64,000 nt of DNA from Bacillus sp. RO3 (GCF_012911895.1 NZ_JAAXCV010000022.1:186001-250000), one strand, 5' to 3'. Counted from the first letter of the stretch, positions 1 to 7,247 are shown. The notes: generated by a model from the sequence alone, not told the origin. Program-made: numbers and translations.

Positions 1-159
1 ATGATTCAGTATCCACTTACGATGATCGCACTGTTTCCTTTGAGTTGTTTAGTTGGATACTCCAGAGTGGTTCTAGGGGTACATTATCCTTCAGATGTGA
101 TTGCAGGGGCGTTGCTTGCCTTCTCCACCAATTTGCTGGTTCTTTTGTTTATTTCATAA
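1..159 (+). CDS. PAP2-family phosphatase, C-terminal end (5' truncated by window)
   Basis: This is the last 52 codons of a gene that enters from the left edge. The visible protein holds the third phosphatase signature of the PAP2 superfamily, SRVVLGVHYPSDVIAG, where the His and Asp belong to the catalytic set, followed by a hydrophobic C-terminal membrane segment ending in LLVLLFIS. Family members remove phosphate from membrane lipids such as undecaprenyl pyrophosphate or phosphatidylglycerol phosphate. The substrate cannot be read from this fragment. The ATG at the first base is inside the domain and is probably not the start. The gene ends 35 bp before the glycosyltransferase and may be cotranscribed with it. 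Confidence 0.8.
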   Translation: MIQYPLTMIALFPLSCLVGYSRVVLGVHYPSDVIAGALLAFSTNLLVLLFIS

Positions 160-194
160 ACCATTAGAATTCCCTGTAGAGAGGAGACGTTTAC

Positions 195-1343
195 ATGCGT
201 GTGGCATTGTTTTCAGATACTTACTACCCCCAGGTGAACGGCGTCGCAAGGACGTTAAAAAGGTTGACGAATTATTATGAAGAAAAGGGGATCCAATATA
301 AAGTATTTATACCCGATCTTCAAGAGAAGAAAGGGGATTATCCCAATGTACATTCCTTCACCAGTTTTCCTTTTTTGTTTTATCCAGAATGCAGGACAGC
401 TATTGCAAATCCCAAAATGATTGAAAAACAGGTGCGGGATTTTTCTCCTACCTTGATTCATGTCACCACACCCCTGACAATGGGCCTTTACGGGGTGCGT
501 TGTGCAAAGAAGATGAATATCCCTCTGGTCGCGTCTTATCACACCCACTTTGACCTGTACTTGAACTATTATAAAATGATGTGGGTGGCGCCGTTACTTT
601 GGAAATACATGAAATGGTTCTATTCCCATGCGGATCGGATTTTTGTACCGTCTGCTGAGACGAAACTTCATCTGGAGAATCATGGATTCACCGATTTGTC
701 CATATGGAGCAGAGGGGTGGATTGTAAAACCTATTCGCCGGCTAAGCGCAATCTTCAATTAAGGAAGGAAATCCTTAATGATGAAAAGAAATATATTTTC
801 CTGTATGTAGGAAGACTGGCTCCAGAGAAGGATTTGGATACACTCGAAAAGACGATTAAATACCTCCCTCAAAAACTAAAGGATCAGGTTAAGTGGGTAA
901 TTGTAGGAGATGGTCCCATGAAGAATGACCTGATGGAAAGAACAAAAACGGAAGATGTGGTCTTTACAGGGTACGTAACGGGAAATGAATTATCAGAATT
1001 ATATGCTTCCTCAGACCTGTTTGTATTTCCATCAGCTTCAGAAACGTTCGGCAATGTGGTACTTGAGGCATTTGCATCAGGTTTACCGGCTGTGGTGGCT
1101 GATAAAGGAGGGGTTACAACGATTGTTGACCACGATCAGACTGGAAGAATAGCTGAAGCCCATCGGTATCAATCTTTCATTCATCATATTGAAGAGATAG
1201 TAAAGAAGGATCATCTTAATAATATGAAAAAAAATGTTCTTCAAATGGCCGAAGAACAGTCCTGGGACCGGATTTTTGATCAACTCATATCGGATTTCCG
1301 TGAAGTATGTTTTTACGCCAATCAGAGTCAAATGTCAGGTTGA
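195..1343 (+). CDS. GT4-family glycosyltransferase (mannosyltransferase-like)
   Basis: A 382-residue GT-B fold glycosyltransferase. The N-terminus reads ALFSDTYYPQVNGVARTL, the usual opening of GDP-mannose-dependent alpha-mannosyltransferases and glycolipid glucosyltransferases. YVGRLAPEKDL near residue 204 opens the nucleotide-sugar domain, and ETFGNVVLE is the EX7E motif near residue 280 that binds the donor. There is no signal peptide, so it acts at the inner membrane face. The ribosome binding site AGAGGAG precedes the ATG. The neighbouring PAP2 phosphatase suggests a lipid or cell-envelope glycan substrate, which is inference. The exact sugar and acceptor are not readable. Confidence 0.8.
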   Translation: MRVALFSDTYYPQVNGVARTLKRLTNYYEEKGIQYKVFIPDLQEKKGDYPNVHSFTSFPFLFYPECRTAIANPKMIEKQVRDFSPTLIHVTTPLTMGLYGVRCAKKMNIPLVASYHTHFDLYLNYYKMMWVAPLLWKYMKWFYSHADRIFVPSAETKLHLENHGFTDLSIWSRGVDCKTYSPAKRNLQLRKEILNDEKKYIFLYVGRLAPEKDLDTLEKTIKYLPQKLKDQVKWVIVGDGPMKNDLMERTKTEDVVFTGYVTGNELSELYASSDLFVFPSASETFGNVVLEAFASGLPAVVADKGGVTTIVDHDQTGRIAEAHRYQSFIHHIEEIVKKDHLNNMKKNVLQMAEEQSWDRIFDQLISDFREVCFYANQSQMSG

Positions 1344-1378
1344 AGGTTACCGTTCCCACCTGCCTGAAAGAGGTGTCG

Positions 1379-1403
1379 AGGATCTGTGAAAGATCCTTTT
1401 TTT
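1379..1403 (+). terminator. Rho-independent terminator after the glycosyltransferase
   Basis: The stem AGGATC/GATCCT with loop TGTGAAA is followed by a run of seven T. It lies 35 bp past the stop codon. It ends just before an ATG at 1405, which argues against using that ATG as the start of the next gene. Confidence 0.8.
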
Positions 1404-1467
1404 AATGAGCTATTCTATCCAGAGGGACAAGTTCATAAACTATAGGAAAGGAAAGGAGATGGCAGCA

Positions 1468-1923
1468 ATGGATGATTTCAAGAATGATTTCGGAGACCTG
1501 ACAGATCGGGCAACCGGGCAAATGCTACATAATTTAATAGAAAGAAAACAGAAGTTTGATAAAGCCAAAGTATTGCATCTCTATATCTTGTGGACAACTA
1601 TGCTTGCCAGCTTCTTTTTTCTCTATTATGTAACAAAATTTGTGATCGGACCTTATTCATATTCGTTTGCAGCGATGTTTTCTGTATTTGTATCAAGTTC
1701 TTTTCATGTGTTTATCACGATGATTCTTGCAGGACTGTTCGGTGCTACAAAAATCTTATATGAAAAAAAAGAGAAAAAAGAGAAAGAATATCATGCATTA
1801 AGGTGTGAAATCATCGATAGAAGCAAAGATTTATGGAAAGAAGAAGCGTGGAAAAAAAGGCATCATGTTTACCAAAAAATGAAGAAAGATTGGGATATCA
1901 ATTTGTTTCATGCAAGTAAATGA
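1468..1923 (+). CDS. ypbF: YpbF family membrane protein (DUF2663)
   Basis: A 151-residue membrane protein of unknown function. Two hydrophobic segments (about residues 37-60 and 67-95) are followed by a very charged tail rich in KEKKEKEY and tryptophan. The start at 1468 is chosen because AAAGGAG lies 9 bp upstream; the longer frame from 1405 begins directly against the preceding terminator and has no ribosome binding site. Size, topology and place between a metabolic cluster and ypbG/mecB match B. subtilis YpbF. No catalytic motif is visible. Confidence 0.7.
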   Translation: MDDFKNDFGDLTDRATGQMLHNLIERKQKFDKAKVLHLYILWTTMLASFFFLYYVTKFVIGPYSYSFAAMFSVFVSSSFHVFITMILAGLFGATKILYEKKEKKEKEYHALRCEIIDRSKDLWKEEAWKKRHHVYQKMKKDWDINLFHASK

Positions 1924-2021
1924 ATGGAACAACTGGCTTGTTGAGCGTGAGTTGACATGATGATTGATTCCTTTCAGCTTTAAAGCTCCCAGACATAGAA
2001 AAGAACGAACTGTAAATAAAT

Positions 2022-2060
2022 AACCCATTCTTTTGCTGATTGTCGCAAGAAGGAATGGGT
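2022..2060 (-). terminator. Likely terminator of the cotJ operon
   Basis: An inverted repeat with outer arms ACCCATTC and GAATGGGT lies just beyond the cotJC stop codon. Read on the minus strand it is followed by a TATTTATTT tract. The inner part of the stem has an internal loop and the T-run is broken, so termination strength is uncertain. Confidence 0.5.
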
Positions 2061-2079
2061 CCGGTCTCGTATCCTATTA

Positions 2080-2649
2080 TTAAAAAAACATTTTTTTATC
2101 TCGTTCGTCCTTAAGGATTTCAACTGCTTCCCGGAAGCGCTGGGAGTGAATGATTTCCCTCTCCCTTAAAAAGCGGAGGCCATCGTTCAGGTCTGGATCG
2201 TCACTCATATTGATTATCCATTGATAAGTGGCCCTTGCTTTCTCCTCTGCCGCAATATCTTCATATAAATCAGCGATGGGATCCCCTTTAGCAGCAATAT
2301 AGGATGTGGTAAAAGGAACACCGGCGGCATTTTGATAAAAGATCGCACCGTCATGATTGACATAATGGGGATCAAGACCTTCGTCCTTCATCTGCTGTGG
2401 TGTTGCATCTTTAATCAACTTATATACCATCGTTGCGATCATTTCCAAGTGAGCGAACTCCTCTGTACCTATATCCGTTAACAGTCCAATGACCTTGTCT
2501 GGGATGGTATAACGTTGATTGAGATATCTCAGGGCAGCGGCAAGTTCTCCATCCGCACCACCGTATTGTTCAATCAGGAATTTCGCCAGTTTAGGATTGC
2601 AGCTGCTGACCCTGACGGGATATTGTAGTTTCTTCTCGTAAACCCACAT
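2080..2649 (-). CDS. cotJC: Spore coat protein CotJC, manganese catalase-like
   Basis: A 189-residue ferritin-like protein of the dimanganese catalase family. Metal-ligand type motifs are visible in the helices: TDIGTEEFAHLEMIATMV around residues 61-78 and REREIIHSQRF near residue 165. CotJC is made in the mother cell and is an inner spore coat or forespore-surface protein; catalase activity is inferred from the family. It is the last gene of cotJABC, 22 bp after cotJB, with AAGGAGG about 10 bp before the ATG. Its length agrees with Bacillus CotJC. Confidence 0.93.
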   Translation of the reverse strand: MWVYEKKLQYPVRVSSCNPKLAKFLIEQYGGADGELAAALRYLNQRYTIPDKVIGLLTDIGTEEFAHLEMIATMVYKLIKDATPQQMKDEGLDPHYVNHDGAIFYQNAAGVPFTTSYIAAKGDPIADLYEDIAAEEKARATYQWIINMSDDPDLNDGLRFLREREIIHSQRFREAVEILKDERDKKMFF

Positions 2650-2671
2650 ACATTCTGCACCTCCTTATTGA

Positions 2672-2932
2672 TTATACTTGCCATGGCCAAGGAGCATCCT
2701 TCCAATCCCATGGATAATTTGAATAACTGTACCCAAAATTGGTCAAAGGACCAAATTCCTTTTCGAATTTCTTTTTAATCTGTTTTCTTGTTTTCATGTA
2801 CATATTGTATTGAGAGATTGCATCATAATCTTCAGGATGTGTATCCAGGTAAAGCGTTAGGTCGAGAATCACGAAATCAACGGACTGTAATTCTTCCAAC
2901 ACTTCATAATAATGTGGGGGCACCTGTTTCAT
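2672..2932 (-). CDS. cotJB: Spore coat protein CotJB
   Basis: An 86-residue protein with the CotJB pattern: PPHYYEVLEELQSVDFVILDLTLYLDTHPED at the start, then YNMYMKTRKQIKKKFEKEFGPLTNFGYS and a Trp/Pro-rich end (YPWDWKDAPWPWQV). The first stretch is described in pieces here because CotJB proteins are recognised mainly by these blocks. It is the middle gene of cotJABC, 5 bp from cotJA, with GGGAGAG upstream of the ATG. It is needed with CotJA and CotJC for coat assembly; the biochemical role is unknown. Confidence 0.9.
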   Translation of the reverse strand: MKQVPPHYYEVLEELQSVDFVILDLTLYLDTHPEDYDAISQYNMYMKTRKQIKKKFEKEFGPLTNFGYSYSNYPWDWKDAPWPWQV

Positions 2933-2937
2933 GTCTT

Positions 2938-3162
2938 TTACTCTCCCTTCATCTTTTCATAGGGGCTGTAATAGGGATCGTAAAACACTTTCCATAAAGT
3001 GCCCTTTTGTAATGCTTCTTTTGGTGAGTATTGCTCCAGATTAGGGGGTTGAAATCCTAGGTATAGATTAGGAGGTGTTGAATATACCTTTCGTGTAATG
3101 GGCTTGCAAGGATCAAATGGACTTACATAAGGATAATACGATTTATAATATTCATTCACCAT
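2938..3162 (-). CDS. cotJA: Spore coat protein CotJA
   Basis: A 74-residue Pro/Tyr-rich protein carrying the family block YVSPFDPC, then PPNLYLGFQPPNLEQYSPKE and GTLWKVFYDPYYSPY. The open frame runs further upstream, but the ATG at 3162 has a perfect AGGAGGGA site and gives the length expected for CotJA. First gene of the leftward cotJABC operon. A sigma-E-like promoter lies about 35-60 bp upstream, consistent with mother-cell expression. Confidence 0.9.
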   Translation of the reverse strand: MVNEYYKSYYPYVSPFDPCKPITRKVYSTPPNLYLGFQPPNLEQYSPKEALQKGTLWKVFYDPYYSPYEKMKGE

Positions 3163-3193
3163 AATCCCTCCTTCATAGAAAATCCTTCGTAAC

Positions 3194-3222
3194 AACATAT
3201 GAAGAAGGTAAATGGAACATGT
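3194..3222 (-). promoter_or_regulatory. Putative sigma-E promoter of cotJABC
   Basis: On the minus strand the sequence ACATGTT, 14 bp, CATATGTT resembles the sigma-E consensus (KMATATT, 14 bp, CATACAHT) with a few mismatches. The spacing is exact and it lies 32 bp upstream of the cotJA start. In B. subtilis the cotJ operon is known to use sigma-E; its use here is inference. Confidence 0.5.
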
Positions 3223-3309
3223 TAAATAATTTTCATTCACAAGAATGAAGGAAAATTGACTGGAAATGTCGAATAAATAGACGTAGGATACTAATAAAGA
3301 GGTGGTCAA

Positions 3310-3945
3310 ATGTTTGTTAAAAGTGCCATGATACCAAAGCATAAATGTTATGTGGTAGATGAGAATGATTCAATCGAAAAGACCCTAACAGTATTGGAAC
3401 ATCACAAGATTGATGGAGTGCCTGTACTCTCAGGTGAAGAATTTAAAGGGGTCGCAACCCGCTACAATATCTATCAGAGCTTTTTTCTTTCTGGAATGGA
3501 TAAGGAAGCCTTTCTAAAAGAAAGAAAGGTTCGTGATATTATTGCAGGTACTGACAAATATATAACCGATAAAGAAGTATTCGAAAATGCATTGGTAGAA
3601 TTAAAGGATTCACCGATCCTTCCAGTTGTGGAAGACAATCATAAGTTCCTGGGATTGATTACTCGCTTTGATGTACTCGACCAGTTCCGGAGTGCTTTTG
3701 GTATGGATCAAAAGGGAGTCCGAATCGCATTTTCTTCAGTGGAAACGGAAGGCCGGATTGCACGTCTCGGGGACATCATCCAGCAGTTCTCTGAATCGGT
3801 TATATCCCTTGTTACGTTTGATGAAACCGATAAATTGTTAAGGCGCATCGTCTTAAAAGTTGAAAAGAAGGATAATATCGACAAATTTCTAAATAAGTTG
3901 GAGAAATCAGGATTCCGCATCCTCGATATTCAGGAAGATGAATAA
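3310..3945 (+). CDS. CBS-CBS-ACT domain protein (AcuB-like)
   Basis: A 211-residue cytoplasmic protein. Two CBS motifs are visible: MIPKHKCYVVDEND through HHKIDGVPVLSGEE (about residues 7-50) and a second ending DSPILPVVEDNHKFLGLITR (about residues 80-115). A C-terminal ACT-like region begins near residue 138 with EGRIARLGDIIQQFSES. This CBS-CBS-ACT order is that of AcuB. CBS pairs usually bind adenosine nucleotides and ACT domains bind amino acids, so a sensor role is likely, but ligand and partner are unknown. AGAGGTGG precedes the ATG. Divergent from cotJ. Confidence 0.75.
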   Translation: MFVKSAMIPKHKCYVVDENDSIEKTLTVLEHHKIDGVPVLSGEEFKGVATRYNIYQSFFLSGMDKEAFLKERKVRDIIAGTDKYITDKEVFENALVELKDSPILPVVEDNHKFLGLITRFDVLDQFRSAFGMDQKGVRIAFSSVETEGRIARLGDIIQQFSESVISLVTFDETDKLLRRIVLKVEKKDNIDKFLNKLEKSGFRILDIQEDE

Positions 3946-3968
3946 TTGATTGAAACCCTGTATGAAAT

Positions 3969-4007
3969 AAAATCCCTCTCATAAGATTTATGGGGGGGAT
4001 TTTTTTG
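3969..4007 (+). terminator. Strong terminator hairpin overlapping the next gene's RBS and TTG start
   Basis: A 16-bp stem (5' arm 3969-3984, 3' arm 3988-4003, loop GAT) containing two G-T pairs is followed by T residues up to 4006. The 3' arm contains GGGGGGGA, which is also the only good ribosome binding site for the following membrane protein, whose TTG start uses the last two T of the run. Transcripts arriving from the CBS gene should stop here or hide that site. Confidence 0.75.
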
Positions 4008-4388
4008 ATCAATGTTATTGGTAAACTGATTACTTCGTTTATTTTGGGGTATCTATTCATTAAATGGTTCCCAGGAGAAAAACTGCTGAACAGTCCCGAA
4101 TTCATTGTGGAGTTAGTCTTAAACCCGGTCCCATTCTTTGCTTCAATGATGTCCTTAATGGTAGGGCTGATGGTCCAGGGAAATTTACTGAAATTTGAAT
4201 TCGATGTCATTCTAAAGTTAAGTCGTGGTAAACTACATAAAGGTTTAGTCGTCATCCCTTTTCATATTGTGATCATCTATTTATTAAGCTGTCTCGGGAT
4301 GTGGCAGACAATGATTTTTTCATTTTTATCCTTTTTCTATGGTATCATTTCTATAGATTTTCGCCGACAAGGAGGCCATAATGCTTGA
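4005..4388 (+). CDS. Small integral membrane protein, unrecognised
   Basis: I do not recognise this 127-residue protein. It has about four hydrophobic segments, starting with a Gly/Ile/Leu-rich one (ITSFILGYLFIKWFPGEK) and ending with FSFLSFFYGIISIDF, then a short charged tail RRQGGHNA. The TTG at 4005 is preferred over the ATG at 3990 because only it has a ribosome binding site at a proper distance (GGGGGGA, 5 bp). That site lies inside a terminator stem. The stop codon overlaps the ypbG start by 8 bp, so the two are translationally coupled and probably act together. Confidence 0.6.
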   Translation: MINVIGKLITSFILGYLFIKWFPGEKLLNSPEFIVELVLNPVPFFASMMSLMVGLMVQGNLLKFEFDVILKLSRGKLHKGLVVIPFHIVIIYLLSCLGMWQTMIFSFLSFFYGIISIDFRRQGGHNA

Positions 4389-5145
4389 ATTAGGTGCATT
4401 TATAGTAGCGGGGGGAGTCTTGCTCCTCTCTTTCATGCTGTATGAAGCGCATAGGGACGTTGTAAAGATCCAAAAAGTGAAGCTTCATGATTTTCCTGAT
4501 CATCTGAAAGGTCTTTCGATCTTTTTTATTTCTGATATACATAAGAGGAGAGTTTCCAAAGAACTGATGGAAGAGGTGAAAGGCAAGGCCGACCTGGTCA
4601 TAATTGGAGGGGACCTCCTGGAAAAAGGGGTGCCATTTTCAAGGGTTGAAGAGAATCTTGACAATCTCCTTCAGATAGGAAATGTCTATTTTGTTTGGGG
4701 CAATAATGATTATGAGAGTAACACCGACAGGTTGAGGCAGATTTTTAAGGAGAAGGGAATTATAGAAATCGTAAATGACTGTACGAGGATTGCTGTACAT
4801 AATGGGATGTTCAACCTGATTGGAGTGGATGATGACAGTACGCAAAGAGCATGCTATCCCTCTTCCATAGAAAAAGCTTCCCCAGATGAATTTAATCTTT
4901 TAGTGACTCATGATCCCGGACTTGTGAAGCAGGTACGAAAAGAAGATGGAATTGACCTCGTGTTGAGTGGTCATACACATGGGGGACAAATTCGATTGTT
5001 CGGCTGGGGACTGTATAAAAAAGGAAGACTTGAAAAACTTCCACAGACCACCCTATTAGTAAGTAATGGTTATGGAACAACGGCCCTGCCACTGCGTCTC
5101 GGAGCACCTGCCGAGACTCATCTATTGATAATCGAAAAAGAATGA
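4381..5145 (+). CDS. ypbG: Membrane-anchored metallophosphoesterase YpbG
   Basis: A 254-residue calcineurin-like phosphoesterase. An N-terminal hydrophobic helix (about residues 5-21) anchors it. The metal-binding motifs appear in order: SDIHK (Asp52, His54), GGDLL (Asp78), WGNNDYE (Asn108), VTHDPG and GHTHGGQ. The GNND block is a small variant of the usual GNHD/E. It matches B. subtilis YpbG in domain and position between ypbF and mecB. Substrate unknown; related enzymes hydrolyse phosphodiesters or lipid pyrophosphates. It overlaps the preceding membrane protein by 8 bp. Confidence 0.85.
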   Translation: MLELGAFIVAGGVLLLSFMLYEAHRDVVKIQKVKLHDFPDHLKGLSIFFISDIHKRRVSKELMEEVKGKADLVIIGGDLLEKGVPFSRVEENLDNLLQIGNVYFVWGNNDYESNTDRLRQIFKEKGIIEIVNDCTRIAVHNGMFNLIGVDDDSTQRACYPSSIEKASPDEFNLLVTHDPGLVKQVRKEDGIDLVLSGHTHGGQIRLFGWGLYKKGRLEKLPQTTLLVSNGYGTTALPLRLGAPAETHLLIIEKE

Positions 5146-5156
5146 ATGGACATTCG

Positions 5157-5187
5157 TTACTCATTACCTATACAAAGTTTACACAAA
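5157..5187 (+). promoter_or_regulatory. Putative LitR/CarH-type operator: 11-bp-spaced direct repeats
   Basis: Two octamers fitting nTnnACAn start at 5168 (CTATACAA) and 5179 (TTACACAA), exactly 11 bp apart, and a weaker third (TTACTCAT) starts a further 11 bp upstream at 5157. The last one overlaps the -35 box of the promoter in front of the LitR/CarH-like gene. From memory, CarH of Thermus binds three such 11-bp-spaced repeats over its own promoter. Binding here is inference. Confidence 0.5.
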
Positions 5188-5206
5188 ACAGTTTCTCGAT
5201 TATAAT
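5178..5206 (+). promoter_or_regulatory. Sigma-A promoter of the LitR/CarH-like gene
   Basis: TTTACA (5178-5183) and a perfect TATAAT (5201-5206) are separated by 17 bp, the ideal spacing for sigma-A. The transcript would begin near 5213, 28 bp before the ATG at 5241. The -35 box lies within the direct repeats described as the putative operator. Confidence 0.75.
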
Positions 5207-5240
5207 TTTAGAGAGAAGAGAATTACTTGGGGGACTATTG

Positions 5241-6152
5241 ATGAGCAACCAAAAGAAATCAGAAGGTAAATATAATATAAAAGCTGTGTCCACAATCTTA
5301 GGGATTCAGCCAGGTACTCTAAGGGCTTGGGAGAGAAGATATCAGATCATTGCTCCTGTCCGAAATGAATCTGGTCATCGTCTGTATACAGAACAGCATT
5401 TAAACATATTGAAATGGCTTGTCGAAAAGGTGGATCAGGGATTTACCATCAGTCAAGCAGTCTCGTTATTAGATAAACAAGAGCTTGAAGAAAATGAGAT
5501 TTCAGCCACTGAACAAAAGGACCGCACTCAGACCATTTCAGATGATCTGTTAAAGGCGCTGTTAAGCTTTGATGAAACAAAAGCTCATGAATTGATTAAC
5601 CAGTCATTTGCTGTTTATACGATTGATAAAGTGGTAATCGATATCCTCGGCAGTTTATTGGTAAGAATCGGGGATTTATGGGAGAACGGTAAAATAACAA
5701 CGGCCCACGAGCATTTCGCCACATCGATCCTCAGATCCAGGATTGGCATCATCATGCACTCCTTCCCCCATAATGGGATCTTACCAAAGGTTGTAGCGGT
5801 GTGCGGTCCAGGCGAATGGCATGAATTAGGTTTGTTAATCTTTACATTATATGTGAGAAGAAAAGGATTTGAAGTCATCTATTTAGGCTCAAGTATAAAA
5901 GAAAATGACATAGATGTTGTACTGGACGAAGTGGATCCTAAGTTTTTGTTCTTTTCATGTACCCTTAGGGAGAATGTAGACAACCTTCTGTCACTTGTTG
6001 CTACTTTAAAAGATGAACGGCAAGGTGTTGAAATCGGAATCGGAGGATTTGCAGTTGATCACCTCCCAAGAGAAAAGAAAGAGGAATTCGAGGAACACAT
6101 TGTCGGACAAACTAAATCTGATTGGGAACTTTGGCTGAAAAGTAAATTATAA
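5241..6152 (+). CDS. LitR/CarH-like MerR-family regulator with cobalamin-binding domain
   Basis: A 303-residue regulator. Residues 10-80 are a MerR-type winged helix (YNIKAVSTILGIQPGTLRAW, then the wing NESGHRLYT). Residues 100-180 form the helical cap of B12 sensors and contain the W-x9-EH signature, Trp147 and Glu157-His158. Residues 183-300 are a Rossmann-type B12-binding domain with Glu192-x-His194-x-x-Gly197, the cobalt-coordinating motif. This is the architecture of the AdoCbl-dependent light-responsive repressors LitR and CarH. The start at 5241 follows TTGGGGGA; the longer frame begins inside ypbG. No carotenoid genes lie nearby. Position 148, next to the Trp, is Glu rather than the His used in Thermus CarH for the light-adapted state. 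Confidence 0.8.
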   Translation: MSNQKKSEGKYNIKAVSTILGIQPGTLRAWERRYQIIAPVRNESGHRLYTEQHLNILKWLVEKVDQGFTISQAVSLLDKQELEENEISATEQKDRTQTISDDLLKALLSFDETKAHELINQSFAVYTIDKVVIDILGSLLVRIGDLWENGKITTAHEHFATSILRSRIGIIMHSFPHNGILPKVVAVCGPGEWHELGLLIFTLYVRRKGFEVIYLGSSIKENDIDVVLDEVDPKFLFFSCTLRENVDNLLSLVATLKDERQGVEIGIGGFAVDHLPREKKEEFEEHIVGQTKSDWELWLKSKL

Positions 6153-6223
6153 GCAGATTATGCACTGTTTTCTGCCCCTCACATAGTATGGTCATAAATC
6201 GTCACACTCTGGGGGGTACGAAA

Positions 6224-6808
6224 ATGAAGCTGGAAAGAATTGCTGACAACAAAATAAAATTTTCAATAAGCGTCGAAGAATTAGAGCAAAAAGGCTTATT
6301 CGAACAAGACCAATGGAAGGATTCCTATATGTGGCATGATCTTTTTGAAGACATGCTAGACGAGGTCCAGGGGAAGTTCGGAATTGAAACACAAATGGAA
6401 ATCACAGTGGAAATTGAATCTTTTGATGAACAGGAAATATGCATGATCCTCACATTAGAGTCAGAAGAGGACTTTTCTGATTGGGAAGATGACCATAAAA
6501 TCATGAAGTCCATCAATGACCATGATGTGCTCGTTTATTTTGATGATTTTGAATATATGCTGGACCTCCTTAAACGCATGAGGGAATCGAACAAAGTGAA
6601 TCATTCCCTTATACAGTTAAGCATATATTACTACAATCATAACTATTACTTACTTATTGAAAATCTGGTTGAAAGTGAAGGCAAAATCTTAGAGGCTATT
6701 TGCAGTGAATACGGTGAGCGTACAAAACTCTCCAAGCACGTCCTCATGGAATATGGCCGTGCTATCCTACTAAAGGATTCCATCGATAAGATTTTGTTTT
6801 ATTTTTAA
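6224..6808 (+). CDS. mecB: Adaptor protein MecB (YpbH), MecA paralog
   Basis: A 194-residue acidic protein of the MecA/YpbH family, adaptors that deliver substrates to the ClpC/ClpP protease. The N-terminus MKLERIADNKIKFSIS and the block DLFEDMLDEVQGKFGI are typical, as is the C-terminal ferredoxin-like part with the Tyr-rich YYYNHNYYLLIE that contacts ClpC in MecA. The ATG at 6224 follows TGGGGGG and gives the same length as B. subtilis YpbH. Its position next to ypbG supports mecB rather than mecA. Substrates cannot be read from sequence. Confidence 0.88.
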   Translation: MKLERIADNKIKFSISVEELEQKGLFEQDQWKDSYMWHDLFEDMLDEVQGKFGIETQMEITVEIESFDEQEICMILTLESEEDFSDWEDDHKIMKSINDHDVLVYFDDFEYMLDLLKRMRESNKVNHSLIQLSIYYYNHNYYLLIENLVESEGKILEAICSEYGERTKLSKHVLMEYGRAILLKDSIDKILFYF

Positions 6809-6870
6809 ACCAAATAGGATCTACCTGAACATTACCCCCTTTCAGATATTAAGGAAAATAATTCATATTG

Positions 6871-6904
6871 CACTTCCAAGGTGCTGCCTGGAGGTGTTTT
6901 TTTA
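6871..6904 (+). terminator. Terminator after mecB
   Basis: Stem CACTTCCA/TGGAGGTG (one T-G pair) with a 10-nt loop is followed by eight T. Confidence 0.8.
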
Positions 6905-6927
6905 TTTTCGTCATGTGGCTGAGATTC

Positions 6928-7199
6928 CTACCCAAGCCCTTCCGCTTTTCATTGATCCAGCTCCGAGGCTTAGAGGCTCGAGGTCATAAGTCAAACCTAC
7001 CAAAAAGGCAAAAAACGCCTTTCCGGTAGGTTCGTCTTATGCTTGTCGCCTCTACCCAAGCCCCTCCGCTTTTCATTGATCCAGCTCCAGGGCTTAGAGG
7101 CTCGAGGTCATAAGTCAAACCTACCAAAAAGGCAAAAAGCGCCTTTCCGGAAGGTTCGTCTTATGCTTGTCGCCTCTACCCAAGCCCCTCCGCTTTTCT
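6928..7199. repeat. Tandem structured repeat: truncated tail plus two 124-bp units
   Basis: Units start at 6951 and 7075, exactly 124 bp apart, and differ at only a few positions; a 24-bp tail of a further unit precedes them (6928-6950). Each unit folds into one long hairpin: GGCTT/AAGCC, AGAGGC/GCCTCT, CATAAG/CTTATG, AACCTACC/GGTAGGTT and AAGGC/GCCTT around the loop. A diverged version with the same folding lies at 57066-57270. The repeats fill the mecB-gudB gap after the mecB terminator. The open frames here are by-products. Similar intergenic repeats exist in other Bacillus genomes as I recall, but I cannot name the family. Confidence 0.85.
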
Positions 7200-7247
7200 T
7201 GTATGATAGCGTTTTCAAAAAAATCCTCTATTTTTACTTTTCCTTCT

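Noticed and set aside
255-548. Minus-strand frames opposite real genes across the window (for example inside the GT4, der, aroB and panC genes)
   Set aside because: They have no ribosome binding sites or motifs and lie wholly within well-supported genes.
6928-7199. CRISPR array
   Set aside because: The units are 124 bp long and contiguous with no unique spacers between short repeats; no cas genes are nearby.
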